Below, piece after piece: positions 11,976 to 24,070 of a stretch of DNA of 64,000 bases; the first letter of the stretch is position 1; each line of letters begins with the position of its first letter. A program made the translations under genes and the position numbers. Source of the stretch: Gossypium raimondii (taxonomy: Eukaryota; Streptophyta; Magnoliopsida; Malvales; Malvaceae); contig NC_068569.1 in assembly GCF_025698545.1 (NCBI RefSeq), forward strand, positions 10,974,001-11,038,000, read 5' to 3'. The notes beneath the pieces were generated by a model. It was not told where the DNA came from, did not search any database, and saw only the letters and a program-made list of their open reading frames with translations.

Positions 11976-12361
11976 TAGACCTGTCCATGGGCCGGGTGGC
12001 CCGGTCCGGCGGCCCGCCCGAAATATGGGAGGGTTCGGGTAAAAATATAGGCCCGAAATATGGGCTTGGGTAAAAAAAGGGCCGGGCTCAGGCTCAACTT
12101 TTTTGACCCGAGCCCGGCCCGGCCTGGCCCGAATATAATAAATATATATTTTTTAATTTTTAATTTTAAAATACTTTAAATATATATTTTTTTATTTTTT
12201 TATTGTTAAAATATTTTTTTGTGTTTATTAAAAATCAGGCCGAGCCGGGCCGGGCTTGAGCTTATTATTTTTCCCGGGCCGGGCCTGGACAAAATTTTAG
12301 GCCCATATTTTGGGCCGGGCCAAAAAAATTTCGGGCCCAGCCCGGCCTATGGACAGGTCTA
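11976..12361. mobile_element. hAT-like non-autonomous foldback element (GC-rich arms) with 8-bp target duplication
   Basis: Both ends carry an inverted TAGACCTGTCCAT followed, after one mismatch, by GGCCGGG. The flanks hold an exact 8-bp direct repeat TTGAAGAC (11968-11975 and 12362-12369), or 9 bp if the shared T is counted. The outer arms are rich in GGCCCG/CGGGCC motifs and can pair with each other, while the middle (about 12130-12235) is A/T-only. An 8-bp duplication and a TAG-type terminus point to the hAT superfamily. There is no transposase, so it must have been moved in trans. The GC-rich arms stand out from the AT-rich surroundings. Confidence 0.75.
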
Positions 12362-12369
12362 TTGAAGAC

Positions 12370-15300
12370 TAAACAAAAAGATTTACAGTTTTGGAGCATG
12401 TGAAAGCACATGCAAATGGTAAAGGAGAACAATCTTTCAGAATTAAATTATCTTCTGCACCCTCTAGCATGCCTATAGTGAAAATGGTTTAAACTTAAAA
12501 CCAATCAACTTCAAGGTTCATTTATTTAGATGAATTATTTAAACCATTATGCAACCCATGTTTGCTCTTCCAACTTAATTATAATTAAGTTTTTAGGACA
12601 GAATTCAAATTAAAACAAACCCACTTGCTATAGTTTATACCAACATCATTATTTTTCTTTGTTAATTAATAGAATAAGTTCTAATGTTGTTGTGAGAATA
12701 CTTGGCAACAAATACAAACAAAATCCTCAACTCTAAGGCAAAATTGTTCTTTATGAAGAAAAAGAAGCGGAAAGTACAAATCCTTGTTTAAAGAAGAAAA
12801 CTAGGAATTGTGCAACTTTTTTCAATCCTCTGCATTATTTGATCACACTGTGTTTCAATCTAAAAAGCTTTCCAAAGTAAAAAAGAATCCATGCAGATCA
12901 GCAAGCAGTGATCTTATCGGCTTTACTGCTTTGCTTTACAAGTGTTCCACCATGCATTAATTATAGTAAACATTATATATAAATATCGACTAAGAGTACT
13001 TAAAAGAAAAAACAAAAAAAAACTTTGGACCGCAATAGCAGACAGAAAGGTGAAAAGCCATTGCAGGGCTTAGTTGGAAAGACAGCATGGCTAACCTAAA
13101 CCTAACCAAACTATGTCATATAAATTAATTTGGTCATTGAAACCTCCATTGTTAAGTAACAATTGATGAGCTTTTCAACTTTGGGGAGGAAAAAGAAATA
13201 GAATGATGATTAAAGGGATTGTCTCCAAAAAGAAAAACATGGCCATGATAGAGCTTTTTTCTTACTCTTATGGTTATCATGGGTTTTTCCACTTTGATCG
13301 TTGGCACTGCACATCATTCTAAAGACAACTCGTGTCTTTGCCTGGATAACTTATGTTTTGTTCTTTTAGATGTTGTGGATAAGGTTGAAATCTTTTTACC
13401 CAAATCGGAGCTCAATTGAAGAGTTTAATTATATATATTCAAGTTCAGAAAATGGATCAAGAAATTCTGGTAAGGAAACCAGCATTTTATAAATATGAAC
13501 AACGGAAAAGGACAAAAAGGAAAATAGCTTTTCATTTTCGACAACTCTAAATGAATTGAATAGTTGAACAGGTTTTTTTTTTTATTTTTTTATTTTCTGA
13601 CTTGTTATACTGAAATATTTTGTTTTTCCTTCCTTGGTTAAAGTCAAAGGTCATTAATGTAACACTCATTTTCGCACATATATGTTAAAAAGGGCCAGAT
13701 ATTTTGGTGGTCAGTCAGCAAAAGTGACAGCATTGCCCATATTATTTGGAACCATTGGTCAGCACCAAAATCATTGAGGAAACAAATACCAGTCTGCCAT
13801 TGTTGGAAAATCAGAGAAAATAGTTGCTTATATTTCTTTACTAATGGACCCTTTCAATTTTAAATAAATTAATATTACTTGAATCACTTGTTCAAAAACG
13901 ATACTAACACATCAAAACCATATAATATTATGTATGATAAGATAAGCAATTTCCGTCTGGTGGCTTAAAACTTAGTTTTGGTCATTTTCACCTGAAATTA
14001 TCAATGGGTTGAGAAATAAATTTTATATTTAAGGTTTGTGGAATGAAAATGATGTGAAGGAGCCAAAAAGAAAAAGGTAAATCTTAAAACTCCAATGTTT
14101 ACATATTGTTGGAAATGAATGCATCGGGTGTTAGGTCTTGTGATGTTTGGCCCCGTGGCTTAAAAATTGGTGTGCTTCACCGCTTGACAATAATATTCAA
14201 TGGCTGTGCTTCATCTTCATTGATTCGAAACCAGTGGTTTGGGAGAAAGCAGCTGTTACCATCAATGAAAATCTGTTCTTTCTTTTTTTTAAGTACAGAA
14301 CCAAGTGAAAGGAAAAAGAAAGAAGAGGTGCCCCTCACCCCCAAAATTGATGGCTCTCTTGGACCACAATCCTCTCATTATTGCAAAATTCAAGACTCTC
14401 CTTTTAACCCCATGCCTTGAAAATGACATTTTTATCACACCTTTCCTTCTCATTAATCAAATTAAGGATAAAAATATGTTGAATGTAAAATAATATCACA
14501 AATCCCAAAACTGAATTTTTACTTTTGACTTCTCTAAACTTTATTTTGACCCCAAAACTGAATTTTTAGCTTATTACATTATAATAGAATGTAAAACAAA
14601 TAAACATTTAAAAGGGAAATTAGAATCATCCAAATAGCTTGACAGAAAGATGCACCACATTCTTGGATTTGGTAAGGCATTTACCATGCATGTGATGATT
14701 TAGGTCAGCCTACTTAATCTCTTAATTAACTCTCTCTCTCTCTCTATAGATTATACGTAAAATAATAAAACATTAAATAGTTAAGGTCACATGCAAACTG
14801 AAGAGAGCTTCCACTTCACCGATCACAAAAAAAAAGTTTAAAAGGTTAGGTGGCTTCTGAATAATTGTTTTAACATTATTTATTGTTTTGTTCTTTTAGG
14901 TGGCTTTTAACTCCATTTTTATTAAACTGTGTGATTGTTCTTATCCTTCCATTTTTGTTCTTCAATTTCCAGATTTTTATCAAAATAGAAAAAAAAGTAT
15001 ACAATTTTTTTTTAAAAAAATCCAATCTTTTCGAATTGGGTCACGATTATAATCCTCAAATTCGAATTCAAATTCGAAATAAATAAATAAAAAAGAATCA
15101 AGTTTTGCAAATTCAATGTCCGAGAAAGAAAAAGGAAAATAAAGACCTCAAAATTTCACATCAAGAATGACAGATGTCGGGGCGTAAGAAGCAGCTTTAG
15201 AGGCTTTTTTAGTTTTCTCAAAGAGAATAAATAAAAGTTAACGCACACATGCACACAAAATTGACACAAAAACTCACACATGCTCAGTAATTCATGCAGG

Positions 15301-16098
15301 GCAAAACCAAAATGATAGACCTTTAATTTTTTTTTCTGGGGGGTTATCCCCCACACCCTGTCCTTAGTCCCACCTGCAACTGCAGGCAGTAATACTGGCG
15401 GGTGGGTGGGCTCTCTTTTTAGTTCTTTCACCTTTTGCTTTCTTCTTTCTTTATTTTAAAAACCCCAGTCTCGGCGGCGACTTGTTGGAGTAGCCATCTG
15501 TTCGGTTCATAGAGAGGCGCCATTCCCGCGTAAAGACCAATCCATGGCTACGACCCTACGACCGCCTCCCCTCCGCCTTGCCTAAGCTAACGCTCTTCCC
15601 CTGTTTCCATGCATTTTTAACTTTAATCGGCTTTCACTAGTAGAGTAATTGTTGTTCTGTTTATATTCTTTATTTATTATTTGAATATAAACATTATTAT
15701 TTTTTGGGATACGAGATCCACAAGTATTAAATATTGACAGGTGAACAGTACCGTGGATGATTTTAATAAATTAGAATTTTAAATATTTGACGTTATTCAG
15801 GCTTAATTTTTGTGGATTTAGATGCTACTTATTAAGGAGAATCCAATAAAACGTTTGGCCTATTTATTTCTTGTTTTTTTTTATATAAATTTAGATGCTA
15901 ACAATAATTAATAAACCCTTGGGCATTGATTATAAATAAATTTGAACAACCATATAAATTCAGTACATGCTAAAATGAAAATAAAAATTGAGTACCAAAG
16001 TTAGAGGTACTAGAGAGCTACAAATATTATTTGGTTACAGCTTTGCCGTATTAGCCCAAATCTGAAGCCATCTTCAGAAAAGATCCAGTGGCAGTACA
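12370..16098. other. Intergenic, no gene supported; BRX-like upstream region
   Basis: The flank after the foldback element is unremarkable AT-rich DNA. Open frames at 14106-14420, 14305-14493, 14883-15086 and 15156-15431 show no known motif and are treated as chance. A (CT)n run lies at about 14732-14746. The 15465-15610 stretch is locally GC-rich and contains ATGGCTACGACCCTACGACC with a stop 13 codons on; it may be a fragment of an unknown leader or gene end, but I cannot name it. Confidence 0.35.
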
Positions 16099-16268
16099 GT
16101 GAGAGGAAAACGAGAGAGAGGAAAACTCAAGAATCCCAAAGGCAGACACACAAATTATTTGTTTCTCTTTGATATTTTCTTAAGACACAGAGCAGAGGCA
16201 TACAGCCAAAGAAACAGAGTACCTCTCATTCTCTTGCTCTTTCTTTCATTTCCATCCCAAGGAAAACC

Positions 16269-16509
16269 ATGCCCTTCTTCTTCCTCCATTAACGGTCACT
16301 TGTTTTTCTTTTTCTATATTCCTGGCTATCAGCTACATTGGATCTCTCTGATTCTTCTTCTTCTTCTCTTTCTTTTTGCTTTTCTTTTTGGCTCTTTGGC
16401 ATTACGAAAAGTCACATTCCGTTCCAAGTAAGCCTTGGTATTACCAAAGTAAAATACCCATAAGCATCGTTCGCTCGTTGACATGGCTACCTTGTACATT
16501 TGTTTATGA
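16269..16509 (+). promoter_or_regulatory. BRX-like 5' leader with two short upstream ORFs
   Basis: The CT/CTT-rich stretch from about 16080 to 16589 looks like a plant 5' leader. It holds two tiny ORFs ahead of the main start: 16269-16292 (ATG to TAA, 7 codons) and 16483-16509 (ATG to TGA, 8 codons). Whether both stay in the mature leader is open, because CAAG|TAAG near 16428 could be a donor for a leader intron. Confidence 0.4.
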
Positions 16510-16589
16510 AGTTTGGTTGTTGTTGAATCTGATCTGGGATTTCTATAGTTTGGGGGAAGGGGTTGAAAAGAAGAGAAAGAGGAGGGAAT

Positions 16590-19500
16590 ATGTTAACGTG
16601 CATAGCTTGTTCAAAGCAGTTACACAATAACAATGGATCTATAGGGCGCCATCAGGATGAAGATACTTTGGAAACTCCTAGGACTAGGCAAACCATCAAG
16701 GCCCTCACTTCTCAGGTATTGTGATTACTTGCTATATGAATATAAACATGTAGAAATTTGCACATCCTCTTCTATTCGTTTTCTAAGAAAATGCGGGAAT
16801 ACATGAGTCGCAATATTTGAAGTCATGCTTTGAATCCTATGGCTTTGAGGGGTTCAAGTTTCTTTTTATTTTCTGATGGAAAAATAAGCTGGGAATTGTT
16901 TTTTTCTGCTGCGTTGCTTTCCATTTTCTTAGGAAACAAACATAGTACCCCGGAATGCCATGTTCTTAAATATTTTTCCAGTTTGTTTTCGAAACCCTGA
17001 TTTTGTTCTGTTTTCTAGTTTGTTCTTTTTTCCTTCTTTTTCCCAATAGAGCAAGGCTTTAAGCAACAGTTAACTTTTCTTTTCATATAATTTCCAGATC
17101 AAGGACATTGCATTGAAAGCATCAGGAGCTTATAAAAGCTGCAAGCCTTGTTCAGGTTCATCAAACCATGACCGTAAGAACTACGCAGACTCCGATGCTG
17201 CCTCCGACTCAGCACGCTTTCAAATCCCTTACCGTAGAAGAGGAAGCTCGAATTCGACCCCCGGAAGTTGGGGCAAAGAGAAGGAATCAAGACTAAAAGG
17301 ACTTTCCAGTGGTGAAGGTACCCCGGTTTCCGTTAGTGGCCGTACAGGATCGGCAGTGTTTATGGAGGAAGATGAGCCTAAGGAATGGGTTGCACAAGTG
17401 GAGCCTGGTGTCTTAATCACTTTTGTCTCATTGCCTGAAGGAGGGAATGATCTGAAACGGATTCGATTCAGGTGCTTTATTTATGTTTTTGGTATACATG
17501 ATAGTGAAGGTTCTCGTTTGTTTGAATATGATTACCTGATTTTTATTCTTGGTATTGAAATAGAGGCCATAATTGCATTGTCCTCTGTGGTTTGAACTTT
17601 TCTTTGTATACCAAATATCAGGTTTTGAAGTGTTGTTCTCGTTTCGTTTTGGAGTTGTCCCCTTGTAGTTTGGATTCATTCTTGGCTCTTGGTTTTGGTA
17701 TTGAAGGTTTCAATTTGTTGGATTGTCATTGCATGTGGTTACTATGGTGGTGGTGGTGGTGGTAATTGGAGCTGGGACCTTTTGACATTATCCTTTGTCA
17801 TTTTATGTGTGATTATCACACTAAATTTTCATGTGAGGTTTCATGAGCGAAAATCTATATAGCGTCATTGAAGCGGCCCCATATATGGGTCTCTCTTTAT
17901 GGATTTGAGCCACTTTGCAAGTTGGCATTATAGCTTCTTTGCATTTCTGGCGAATTATGGAAATAGCATGGGCAATCAGTCCTTTGTTCCTACCAAAATA
18001 AGCTCAAGCTGAGCGTATGGTTAAAGCAGTCGATCGGCATGTGATTCGTACTCCTTGGGCAGTTGGCCTTAATCTTGCTATGTGCCTAAGTTAATTTGAC
18101 GTTGAGGTGACACTTAAGGTCAAGTTCTATGTGATCTTTCTGTAGACTGTTCACTGTAGTGTAACCCTAAAGGAGTAAATAAATGTCTCTTCGCATGTGC
18201 TGTAGACTGTTCACTGTAGGTGAATCTAGTGTAATCCTCAAGGATTGAAGTAATGTCTCTTCGATTGTGATGTAGACCCACCTTTTATGTGCTGATTAGG
18301 TCGATAAATTGATGGGATATATACTTATGATAAATTATTGTATAGAAACCATCTTTAGACTATATAGCACAAAGAGCATTTTAGGTTTAATATTGTCAGT
18401 TGGGAAGTTAAATATCTATGGCTTTGCTCGTCAATCAGCTTCTTTTTCTTCATGGCATTTTGAATGGCAGCCGATGTTCTTAATTATCTTATTAACGGAT
18501 TCAAGAGTAATCATGTGGCCCTAGGCTTCTCTAGTTCTGTTGAATAAACAACTATCTCTTCAATGGGTTCAAGTTTAATTATCAAAGCACTTGATTTCTG
18601 TAACTTTGTTAAGTAACCAATTCCTTTCTGTAGTTTCTTGTTCTTTGCTTGAACTGCTCATCTCCTTTTTCGTTTCTTGTTAAATATCAGTCGTGAGATG
18701 TTTAATAAATGGCAAGCTCAGAGGTGGTGGGCAGAGAACTATGACAAGGTCATGGAATTATACAATGTACAACGCTTTAATCGTCAAGCGGTTCCACTTC
18801 CAACTCCCCCTGGCTCTGAAGATAAAGTAAGTTTCTTCAGCATGTCCTTTTAACTTTTTAGTTGTTCTTGGTTAAATCCTAGTTCTTGTTTAGTCAAGGG
18901 TTCAGCTTCATTCTGTTGACTTTTAAGTGATTTATGAAACTCCGTAACCATGATTTTGGATGATTTATTGGATACTTGCACTATTAGCTCGAAATTAAGA
19001 AATCTAGTTAGCTGTATTTACTTACCAAACGTCCAAAACGATGTAATCAGTCACCTTTTTGCCTTGGTTTTTATTTTTCAGCTGACTATAGGTAATATTT
19101 TCAGGGTTTCAATCAATATTGTTCTTTTATGCTATAATGCCCACTTTGTGGTTTACTCCTTTAAAAGGAGGACTTTTGCCAGCATCTCACATTTTGTAAA
19201 ATGACAGGTCCGTAAGTATTTTAGTTTTTAAAAATTAGTGTTTGTCTCTCCCTTTCAGGGATCAATAACTGAATCTGCAAAGGACAGTCCTGTGACTCCA
19301 CCCCTGAACAAAGAACGCCCTCATAACTTTATCCGGCCAACAGGAATGGGCTATTCGTCATCAGATTCCCTGGATCACCACCCAATGCAATCCCATCAAT
19401 ACTACGACTCAGCTGCTCTTGTTTCAACACCAAAACTCTCCAGCATTAATGGAGCCAAGACTGAGACATCATCGATAGATGGTTCTGTTAGAACTAGTTC

Positions 19501-19851
19501 ATCACGAGAGGCAGATCAGTCTGGAGAGCTCTCCATCAGTAATGCCAGTGACATGGAAACCGAATGGGTTGAACAGGATGAACCAGGGGTTTACATCACT
19601 ATTAGAGCACTTCCAGGTGGTACTCGGGAGCTTAGACGTGTCCGCTTCAGGTATGCAGTTTGTTTTTCATCTGTCTTGGACATAAAGCTAGCTAACAATT
19701 CCGTTAATGTTAATTCAAGCATCATCTCGGAACAATAATAACCATTTTTATTCCTTTGCATGTATGATGCAGCCGAGAAAAGTTTGGAGAAATGCATGCG
19801 AGGATGTGGTGGGAAGAAAACCGAGCCAGGATACAAGAACAATACTTGTGA
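16590..19851 (+). CDS. BRXL: BREVIS RADIX-like (BRX) protein
   Basis: Five exons, 16590-16715, 17098-17471, 18691-18826, 19259-19650 and 19773-19851, give 368 residues with phases that close exactly. The protein starts MLTCIACSKQ; paired N-terminal cysteines of this kind are palmitoylated in BRX and hold it at the plasma membrane. Next comes the conserved KALTSQIKDIALKASGAYKS block (about 37-56). Two BRX domains follow: residues about 138-195 (EWVAQVEPGV ... RIRFSREMFNKWQAQRWW) and 314-368 (EWVEQDEPGVYITI ... RRVRFSREKFGEMHARMWW), each split by an intron at the same place (after RF, inside Ser), the mark of an old internal duplication. A Ser/Pro-rich linker joins them. BRX family members polarise in root vascular cells, act with AGC kinases on auxin efflux, and link auxin to brassinosteroid signalling; related BRXL proteins act in stomatal lineage polarity. 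Which paralogue this is cannot be told here. Confidence 0.95.
18141..18290 (+). repeat. Diverged tandem duplication in BRX-like intron 2
   Basis: The string TGTAGACTGTTCACTGTAG occurs at 18141 and 18201, and TGTAGACC begins again at 18271. Between them a shared block ending AATGTCTCTTCG repeats. Units are about 60 and 70 bp; the second has a 9-10 bp insertion after CACTGTAG. It lies inside intron 2 and does not touch the exons. Confidence 0.65.
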
Positions 19852-20629
19852 GACATAGCAAAAGCAATTAGGTAGTGCATTTTCAAGTTTATCTCCTTTT
19901 TTTTTACCATTGGTATTTAGACAAAATTTGTGTGCCTGAGACACAACTGATCACAAAGCCTACTACATGTATGCACCAACTCTGATGCCCGCCCAATATT
20001 CAAGTAATGAAGACGCTAAGAACATAACCTGAGAAAAGGGAAGAAAAATAGAAATAGAGAATATGAGAGAGATTAATCAGAAGGCTTTTCCAAGGTTGGT
20101 TGCTTACTGAAGTTTGTGCTAAATTAAGTTGACAATGGCAAGCACCAAAATTCTATAGAGAAAAGATAATTCCCTTCTCTCATATTCTCTTATTCTTTTT
20201 CCTTTCTCTGCTTCTCTTCTTTTTAGTGTATTTATTACTTGAAAATTAGGCACTCATCACTCTGCTTAGATTAGATATTAGATATATCCTCAAATAGATA
20301 TTCTTTTTCTTTGTTTTTTTTTCCAATATTTGATTGGATGCTTTGGGGTTTCACAAATTAAAAGAGATGATTTATTTATTTGGTCCTATTTCTGGCAGAG
20401 CTCTACTTTTCATCCAAGAGAACTTATCTCAATTCGCATTTTGCAGTTCTTTCCCCCTTTGATATGGAGTGCTTGATGGGCCTATGATCCACAGCACAAC
20501 ATATTGTGGGCTTCAAAGCCTTTCTTTTTAGGGAAATATATATTTTTAAAATACAACACATGCAAAAAAAAAAAAAAAAACCACTAATGTAAATCATGAC
20601 TTTTTTTTCTGTAAATTTTATTATTTATT
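19852..20629. other. BRX-like 3' UTR and short intergenic stretch
   Basis: The 3' UTR probably runs to about 20200-20300. A poly(A) tract of about 18 bases lies at 20563-20581. No further gene is seen. Confidence 0.4.
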
Positions 20630-20941
20630 TAAATGGTAACCTACCTAGGTCACTCAACTTGGTCACCTAAATAGTTTTTTTAATTTATTACTGTTGTTAC
20701 AATAATTTATCATTTTGATCACGTTTTCATTTTCTTAATAACGGAATTTGATGTGACATTATGTACTTTTTAATTCATTTTATTCCACATAAGCACTCGA
20801 TTGACACCATAAAGAAATGATTGAGATTAAAAATAAAACATCTTGGGATTTTTAACCCAAAATCAAATAAAACAAGGCATTTGAATTTTTAATTAAAAAA
20901 ACGAAAAAAAGAGTAAATTTAAGTTAAAAAACCTAAAAACT

Positions 20942-22586
20942 TGTAACACCCTAAACTCGTATCCGTTGTCGGAGTAGGGTTATGGAGTATTACCAATCAT
21001 CACCAAAACATGTAACATAGCATATATATATTCACAATCTTACAAACACATATACAAAATAATCAACTTCAAGGACATAGATACATTAGTACATGCCAAA
21101 ATTACAAAAAGAAACGTTGCCAAAATTACAGAAAGAAACGTCACCAACATTGAGTACAAGATTCTTGTAAGATGCCGAGTCCGAGTCTACAATTTATCTA
21201 GCTTGCAAACATGGAAACAAATTCACATTTAATAGATTTCATTTACGTAGACAACCTCAAGAACAATCAAATAATATGAACTTATAACTCAACCAAATAA
21301 AAATTTCAATTCTTCATTAATGATATCTATAACCAACTCTTTTGATAATTCAAGTAATCTTGTCGTATGATTAATTAGCTACATGGCACCCGGTGCCTAG
21401 CGGATAAACCGTAGAGGAGTTTGCGCCCAGCGCTAGTCGGGTTAGCTGACGATTTTGAATGTGAGCCCAACTCTAATTGGATAAACCAACTATATTTGCG
21501 CCCAGGGTTAGTCGATTGAATCAACGATGTCAATTACTCATCTGCAAATCCATAATATTATTTCACACGACTCAATATCACAACTTATAGTTTAATAACA
21601 CTTCCATTCCAAATATCCACTAATCAAACATTAAATTATTCCTTAATGCCATATTCCTTAAACTACCATTCACTTGGATTAACAAATATATTAGGGATGT
21701 AATATAAGACATCAAATAATAACTAAATTAATTAATACATTTTAATAAAGTTTGAGTTCGGGGACTACGAACTTACCTTAACAAAACAATCGTAATAAGG
21801 AGGCCGATAACTACTCCGTTACTTTAGTCTTTCCACGGTTCATGTCTGGTCGATTTGTTCCTTGATCTATGTTACAATTTCACACAATTAATACTATTCC
21901 ATCACTTTAATAATACATTTATACAATTAAATCCTCCCATTATTTATTATAAAAGTCATCTCAACATTTTATCACTTGCACAGTCTAGTCACCAACACCA
22001 ACATAGAATTTAACCACATTCTCTCATTAACATCAACATTTAACTAAATCACATCTTCATTAAATTTCCACAGCTGACCAATAATTTCTAGCCCAAAAGA
22101 TAGTCTAAAATCAGTCCCTATACTTATCGTGATTTATCCATTTAATCCCTCAATTAGCAAAATTTTTTTATCAATTAATTCTTCAATGCAAAATTTCATA
22201 AATACATCTCAAAATTTTAAACTAATCAAGAACCATTCAACAAAAGAAGTCTATTTAATTTCTGAACTTATTTTCTACAATGGCAATTTCCATAAAAATT
22301 CCAACTTGGGCAACTTAGTTCATGACTTTAAGGTTCCAAAACTATAAAATTTAAGTAAAAATAATCAAAGCATACCAAAGAATTTGAGCTTCAAACCAAG
22401 CAACCATGGCCGAATATCTCATCTCCCTTCATCCTCTCGGCATGCAAAGAAATAAAGCTTCCCACTCTCTTTCTTTTTTCTTTTTTTTTTCTTCCACTAA
22501 GTTATTTGTCTCTTTTATTTTATCAAATTCCTATCATTTTATGTTTTATTTATTCTAACCTCATTTTACTAATTGTTTCAATAAAC

Positions 22587-22628
<42 letters not shown>

Positions 22629-22872
22629 CATCATAAACATCCACTATCAAAAGTTTATATAGATAATGGTCTATTTATTAAATAAGTCCTTTAATCTAAT
22701 CCTACTTTGCAATTTAATATTCATCACAAATTTTTTTTATCACTTATTTAATTTAATCCTTATACTTGACTAAACACTTGCTACTTAAAATTATTATTTT
22801 TTTAAAATCCCAATTTATAGAAATGGTCTCGGAAGTTCATTTCTCGATACCCCTGATTTTTAGGTCGTTACA
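20942..22872 (+). mobile_element. Solo LTR (1.93 kb), TGTAAC...GTTACA
   Basis: The block starts TGTAACACCCTAAACTCGTA and ends TTTTTAGGTCGTTACA, giving TG...CA ends with a 6-bp inverted repeat. Flanks are AAACT and AAACC, a 4-of-5 match to a target duplication. No gag-pol frame, primer-binding site or second LTR is present, so this is most simply a solo LTR left by unequal recombination. Its first 50 bases are clearly related to the outer end of the solo LTR at 43911-46962 read in reverse. In cotton such ends are common in Ty3/Gypsy elements; the assignment is inference. Confidence 0.6.
22591..22624. repeat. (TA)n microsatellite, about 17 units
   Basis: An uninterrupted run of TA dinucleotides inside the solo LTR. 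It is long enough to be length-variable between individuals and so a possible marker. Confidence 0.9.
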
Positions 22873-23470
22873 AAACCAAATCACCACTTAAGGTTTGAAT
22901 TGAAAAATGATTTTAGGGTAATCAAATGGGTGGTTTAGAGGTTAGTTCGATAGTAATGTTGTTGTTGATGGGTCTATTAGTGTTTGGGGTTTGTTTGTAA
23001 CAATCATTTGATAGCAATGGATGGGAGGAGTAGTCAATCGAATTTGAAACCAAGTAGGGGGAATGGATTTAAAATTTTTACATAATTACATGGAAATTAC
23101 TAGCCAGCTGGGAGCGATTATGTGGACATTATCTATCATGCCACAGCAACCTCTGTTAGTGAGAAAACAAATGGGTGAAAAGATGATAAATTATTGTAAC
23201 AATGATGATCAAATTGGAAGTTTTTTTTTATTTAGATGGTCAAAATGAAAGCGCTCAAAAATTTGAGTGACCAACTTGATAGTTTACCCTTATTTATTGC
23301 TAAAGAAGCCTTGACACTAATATGTATTGCTTAAATTTTAATTTAATTTACTTGTACCAATTAATTTATTTAAAATTTAAAATTACAAAATTCAGTTGGT
23401 AAAGACAGAGGCTTTAAGTTCGTGACCCATCATGTACAATTATATGTACAAGTTTTAGTTTCATCATGTG

Positions 23471-24062
23471 TAGACTTGATTATGGGTTAGGGCGGAGAAA
23501 TGCTAAAATTTAGGCCGATTTTTTAGATTCAACTCGAAAAATGTGTTTAAAATTTTGTTCAAGCCTGACCTGGATAAAATATGCTAAACTCAAGCCCAAC
23601 TCAGCCCGCCCATATTAAATTTTTTATATAAAAACAAATTTAAAAAATATTATACATAAAATACACTCAAAACATTAAAATAAATGTTTCCCAACAAATT
23701 GAAAATGCATTAAAAAAGTATTTATACTTATATAACATATAATTGCAAGTTAGCAAGTAAATGCCTCTAAAATAGTAACAAAATTAACAATTAAATAAGA
23801 GTTATATAATATTCAAACAATAACAACAAAATAGTAACAATATAATAACAAAATGGCAGCGAAACAACAGCAAGGGAAAAATTAAGCAAATTTAGGTTTG
23901 GCCCATTCCAAAAAAAATCTTATCCGATGCATGACCCGTTTAGAAAACAGACTTTATTTTTTGTCCAAGCCCATTATTAGGCCTATATTTTTATTCAAAT
24001 CCTGTCACTTTTCGAGCGAACGTTCGAGATTGAGCAGGTGGCCCGACTCATGATCAGGTCTA
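23471..24062. mobile_element. hAT-like MITE, 592 bp (intact copy)
   Basis: Ends are inverted: TAGACTTGATTATGGGT on the left and, read from the right, TAGACCTGATCATGAGT. The flanking 8-mers are ATCATGTG and ATCATAAG, a decayed 8-bp target duplication. The interior is A/T-rich with no coding frame. The copy at 43675-47323 has the same ends and, after removal of an inserted LTR, exactly the same length, and its inner text (GTTACTATTTT, AAGTATTTGCTTG...) is the reverse complement of this one. Two copies in opposite orientation define a family. Confidence 0.65.
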
Positions 24063-24070
24063 ATCATAAG

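Larger units (their letters stand above)
20630..23289. mobile_element. Mutator-like MITE, split by a solo LTR
   Basis: The left end GGTAACCTACC...GGTCACTCAACTTGG and the inverted right end (GTGACCAACTTGATAGTTTACCC read on the plus strand around 23262-23289, given here in outline) form imperfect terminal inverted repeats of the GGTAAA...GGTCACTCAA type common in plant Mutator-like MITEs. A 9-bp TTATTTATT occurs at 20621-20629 and again at 23290-23298, as expected of a Mutator target duplication, but it is low-complexity. The solo LTR at 20942-22872 sits inside. Ends are approximate. Confidence 0.4.

Noticed and set aside
15156-15431. 91-codon minus-strand ORF upstream of the BRX-like gene
   Set aside because: Low-complexity, overlaps poly-purine tracts and matches no family.
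23388-23460. tRNA or SINE: TTCAGTTGGTAAAGACAGAG and AAGTTCGTGACCC look like A and B boxes
   Set aside because: Stems of a tRNA cannot be paired and no second copy was found; too weak to call.
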